Of a DNA stretch of 5,217 nt, positions 4,808-5,217 are shown piece by piece. The stretch is from Actinomycetes bacterium (GTDB lineage: Bacteria; Actinomycetota; Acidimicrobiia; Acidimicrobiales; Palsa-688), in NCBI GenBank assembly GCA_021808425.1, contig JAKBBS010000239.1, forward strand, positions 1 to 5,217, read 5' to 3'. Every line of letters begins with the position of its first letter. Positions within the stretch are counted from its first letter, which is position 1. Position numbers and translations under genes: made by a program. The notes beneath the pieces were generated by a model. The model made no database searches. It was given only the letters and a program-made list of their open reading frames with translations, and was not told the origin of the DNA.

Positions 4808-5101
4808 ATGGACCAGGGAGAAAGTAACTTCAACGTGGAGGATCTTTTCAAGCCGTCCGACTGCGAAGACGCCCTGCACAGGCTGTACCAATTCCTCGAT
4901 GGGGAACTCACCAGCGAACGCAAGACCGCCATCTCGAAGCACCTTTCCGACTGCGGGCCCTGCCTCGCAGCATTCGACTTCGAAGCCGAACTCAAAGCCG
5001 TCGTCGGTCGCTCCTGCCGGGAGCACGCGCCGAGCAGTCTCAAGGACAGGATCGCCGCTGCGATCGCGGAGGCATCCGAATCGACCCCTGGGATCGTATA
5101 G
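4808..5101 (+). CDS. rsrA: Zinc-binding redox-sensing anti-sigma factor, RsrA/RshA type
   Basis: A 97-residue soluble protein of the ZAS family that binds and inactivates the sigma factor encoded just upstream while its thiols are reduced and zinc is bound. Oxidation to a disulfide expels zinc and frees the sigma factor. The signature H45-x3-C49-x2-C52 is visible, preceded by C19 in S-D-C-E-x3-H-R-L-Y-Q-F-L-D-G-E. By alignment from memory with Streptomyces RsrA, C19, H45, C49 and C52 correspond to the zinc ligands Cys11, His37, Cys41 and Cys44, and C19 with C52 to the trigger disulfide. C70 matches Cys62; the neighbouring Cys61 is S69 here. There is no transmembrane segment, as expected for this class. 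The N-terminus is about eight residues longer than in RsrA and the C-terminal tail is shorter. The ATG at 4808 is the only convincing start, with a weak AGG 7 bases upstream. Confidence 0.93.
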   Translation: MDQGESNFNVEDLFKPSDCEDALHRLYQFLDGELTSERKTAISKHLSDCGPCLAAFDFEAELKAVVGRSCREHAPSSLKDRIAAAIAEASESTPGIV

Positions 5102-5147
5102 GGGTGGACCGTTGAAACTGGCATCGATACCCGACACAGCCAAAGTT

Positions 5148-5153
5148 GGGAGG
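5148..5153 (+). promoter_or_regulatory. Strong ribosome binding site of the right-edge gene
   Basis: GGGAGG lies 5 bases before the ATG at 5159. It is the best Shine-Dalgarno match in the window, stronger than that of any complete gene here, and is the main evidence that a gene starts at 5159. Confidence 0.6.
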
Positions 5154-5158
5154 AAACT

Positions 5159-5217
5159 ATGAGCGAGCGTTCTCTAAGTGGGCACACGATGAGCGGAAGC
5201 GAGCGACCGTCCCGTGC
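5159..5217 (+). CDS. 5' end of an unidentified gene running off the right edge
   Basis: The frame from the ATG at 5159 is open to the end of the window and encodes MSERSLSGHTMSGSERPSR and onward, a Ser/Arg-rich N-terminus without a recognisable domain. A second in-frame ATG at 5189 repeats the bases ATGAGCG but lacks a ribosome binding site. The gene lies 57 bp downstream of the anti-sigma stop on the same strand and no terminator intervenes, so it may be co-transcribed with the sigma/anti-sigma pair. Thiol-homeostasis genes such as thioredoxin or its reductase would fit that context, but nothing in these 19 residues shows it. Confidence 0.5.
   Translation, partial: MSERSLSGHTMSGSERPSR

Noticed and set aside
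4363..5187. 274-codon minus-strand frame across the sigma and anti-sigma genes
   Set aside because: It covers two well-identified plus-strand genes and the gap between them; composition is Ser/Arg-rich as expected for a shadow.

Overview
The window looks like chromosomal DNA from a high-GC actinobacterium. It carries an SigR/SigH-type ECF sigma factor followed by an RsrA-type zinc anti-sigma factor, a BluB domain of the actinobacterial type, a BluB-CobT fusion with precedent in Propionibacterium, genes with little or no Shine-Dalgarno sequence, and long spurious antisense ORFs typical of GC-rich coding DNA. An acidimicrobial-type lineage is possible, but that is impression rather than proof. 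No RNA gene, mobile element, CRISPR array or phage signature was seen.

Layout, left to right. (1) Positions 1-95, minus strand: the first 31 codons of a gene running off the left edge, possibly a transporter. Its upstream region (96-262) is rich in signals: a TTGTCA/TACTGT promoter candidate, a CRP/FNR-like palindrome across the predicted start site, an 11-12 bp tandem repeat in the spacer, and a potential hairpin at the 5' end of the leader. (2) 263-1048, minus: a complete cytoplasmic glycerophosphodiester phosphodiesterase. (3) A 32-bp divergent gap with no clear Shine-Dalgarno on either side, where both genes could be leaderless or nearly so. (4) 1081-2967, plus: a 628-residue fusion of 5,6-dimethylbenzimidazole synthase (BluB) and the lower-ligand phosphoribosyltransferase (CobT). 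(5) A 51-bp convergent gap. (6) 3019-4008, minus: glycerol-3-phosphate dehydrogenase GpsA. (7) A 142-bp divergent region with a perfect 7-bp inverted repeat. (8) 4151-4732, plus: a SigR-like ECF sigma factor, then a 75-bp gap with a hairpin, then 4808-5101: an RsrA-like redox-sensing zinc anti-sigma factor. (9) From 5159: the start of another gene with a strong ribosome binding site, running off the right edge.

How the genes relate. The sigma/anti-sigma pair is a self-contained thiol-stress switch: reduced, zinc-loaded anti-sigma holds the sigma factor, and disulfide formation releases it. The fusion joins the enzyme that makes the lower base of cobalamin from reduced flavin to the enzyme that activates that base. 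The phosphodiesterase releases glycerol-3-phosphate and GpsA makes it from dihydroxyacetone phosphate, so both feed the same phospholipid precursor pool, but they are not in one operon. Most genes here are recognisable core functions. The points most worth a second look are the divergent CobT half of the fusion, the dense regulatory region at 129-190, and the hairpin between the sigma and anti-sigma genes.
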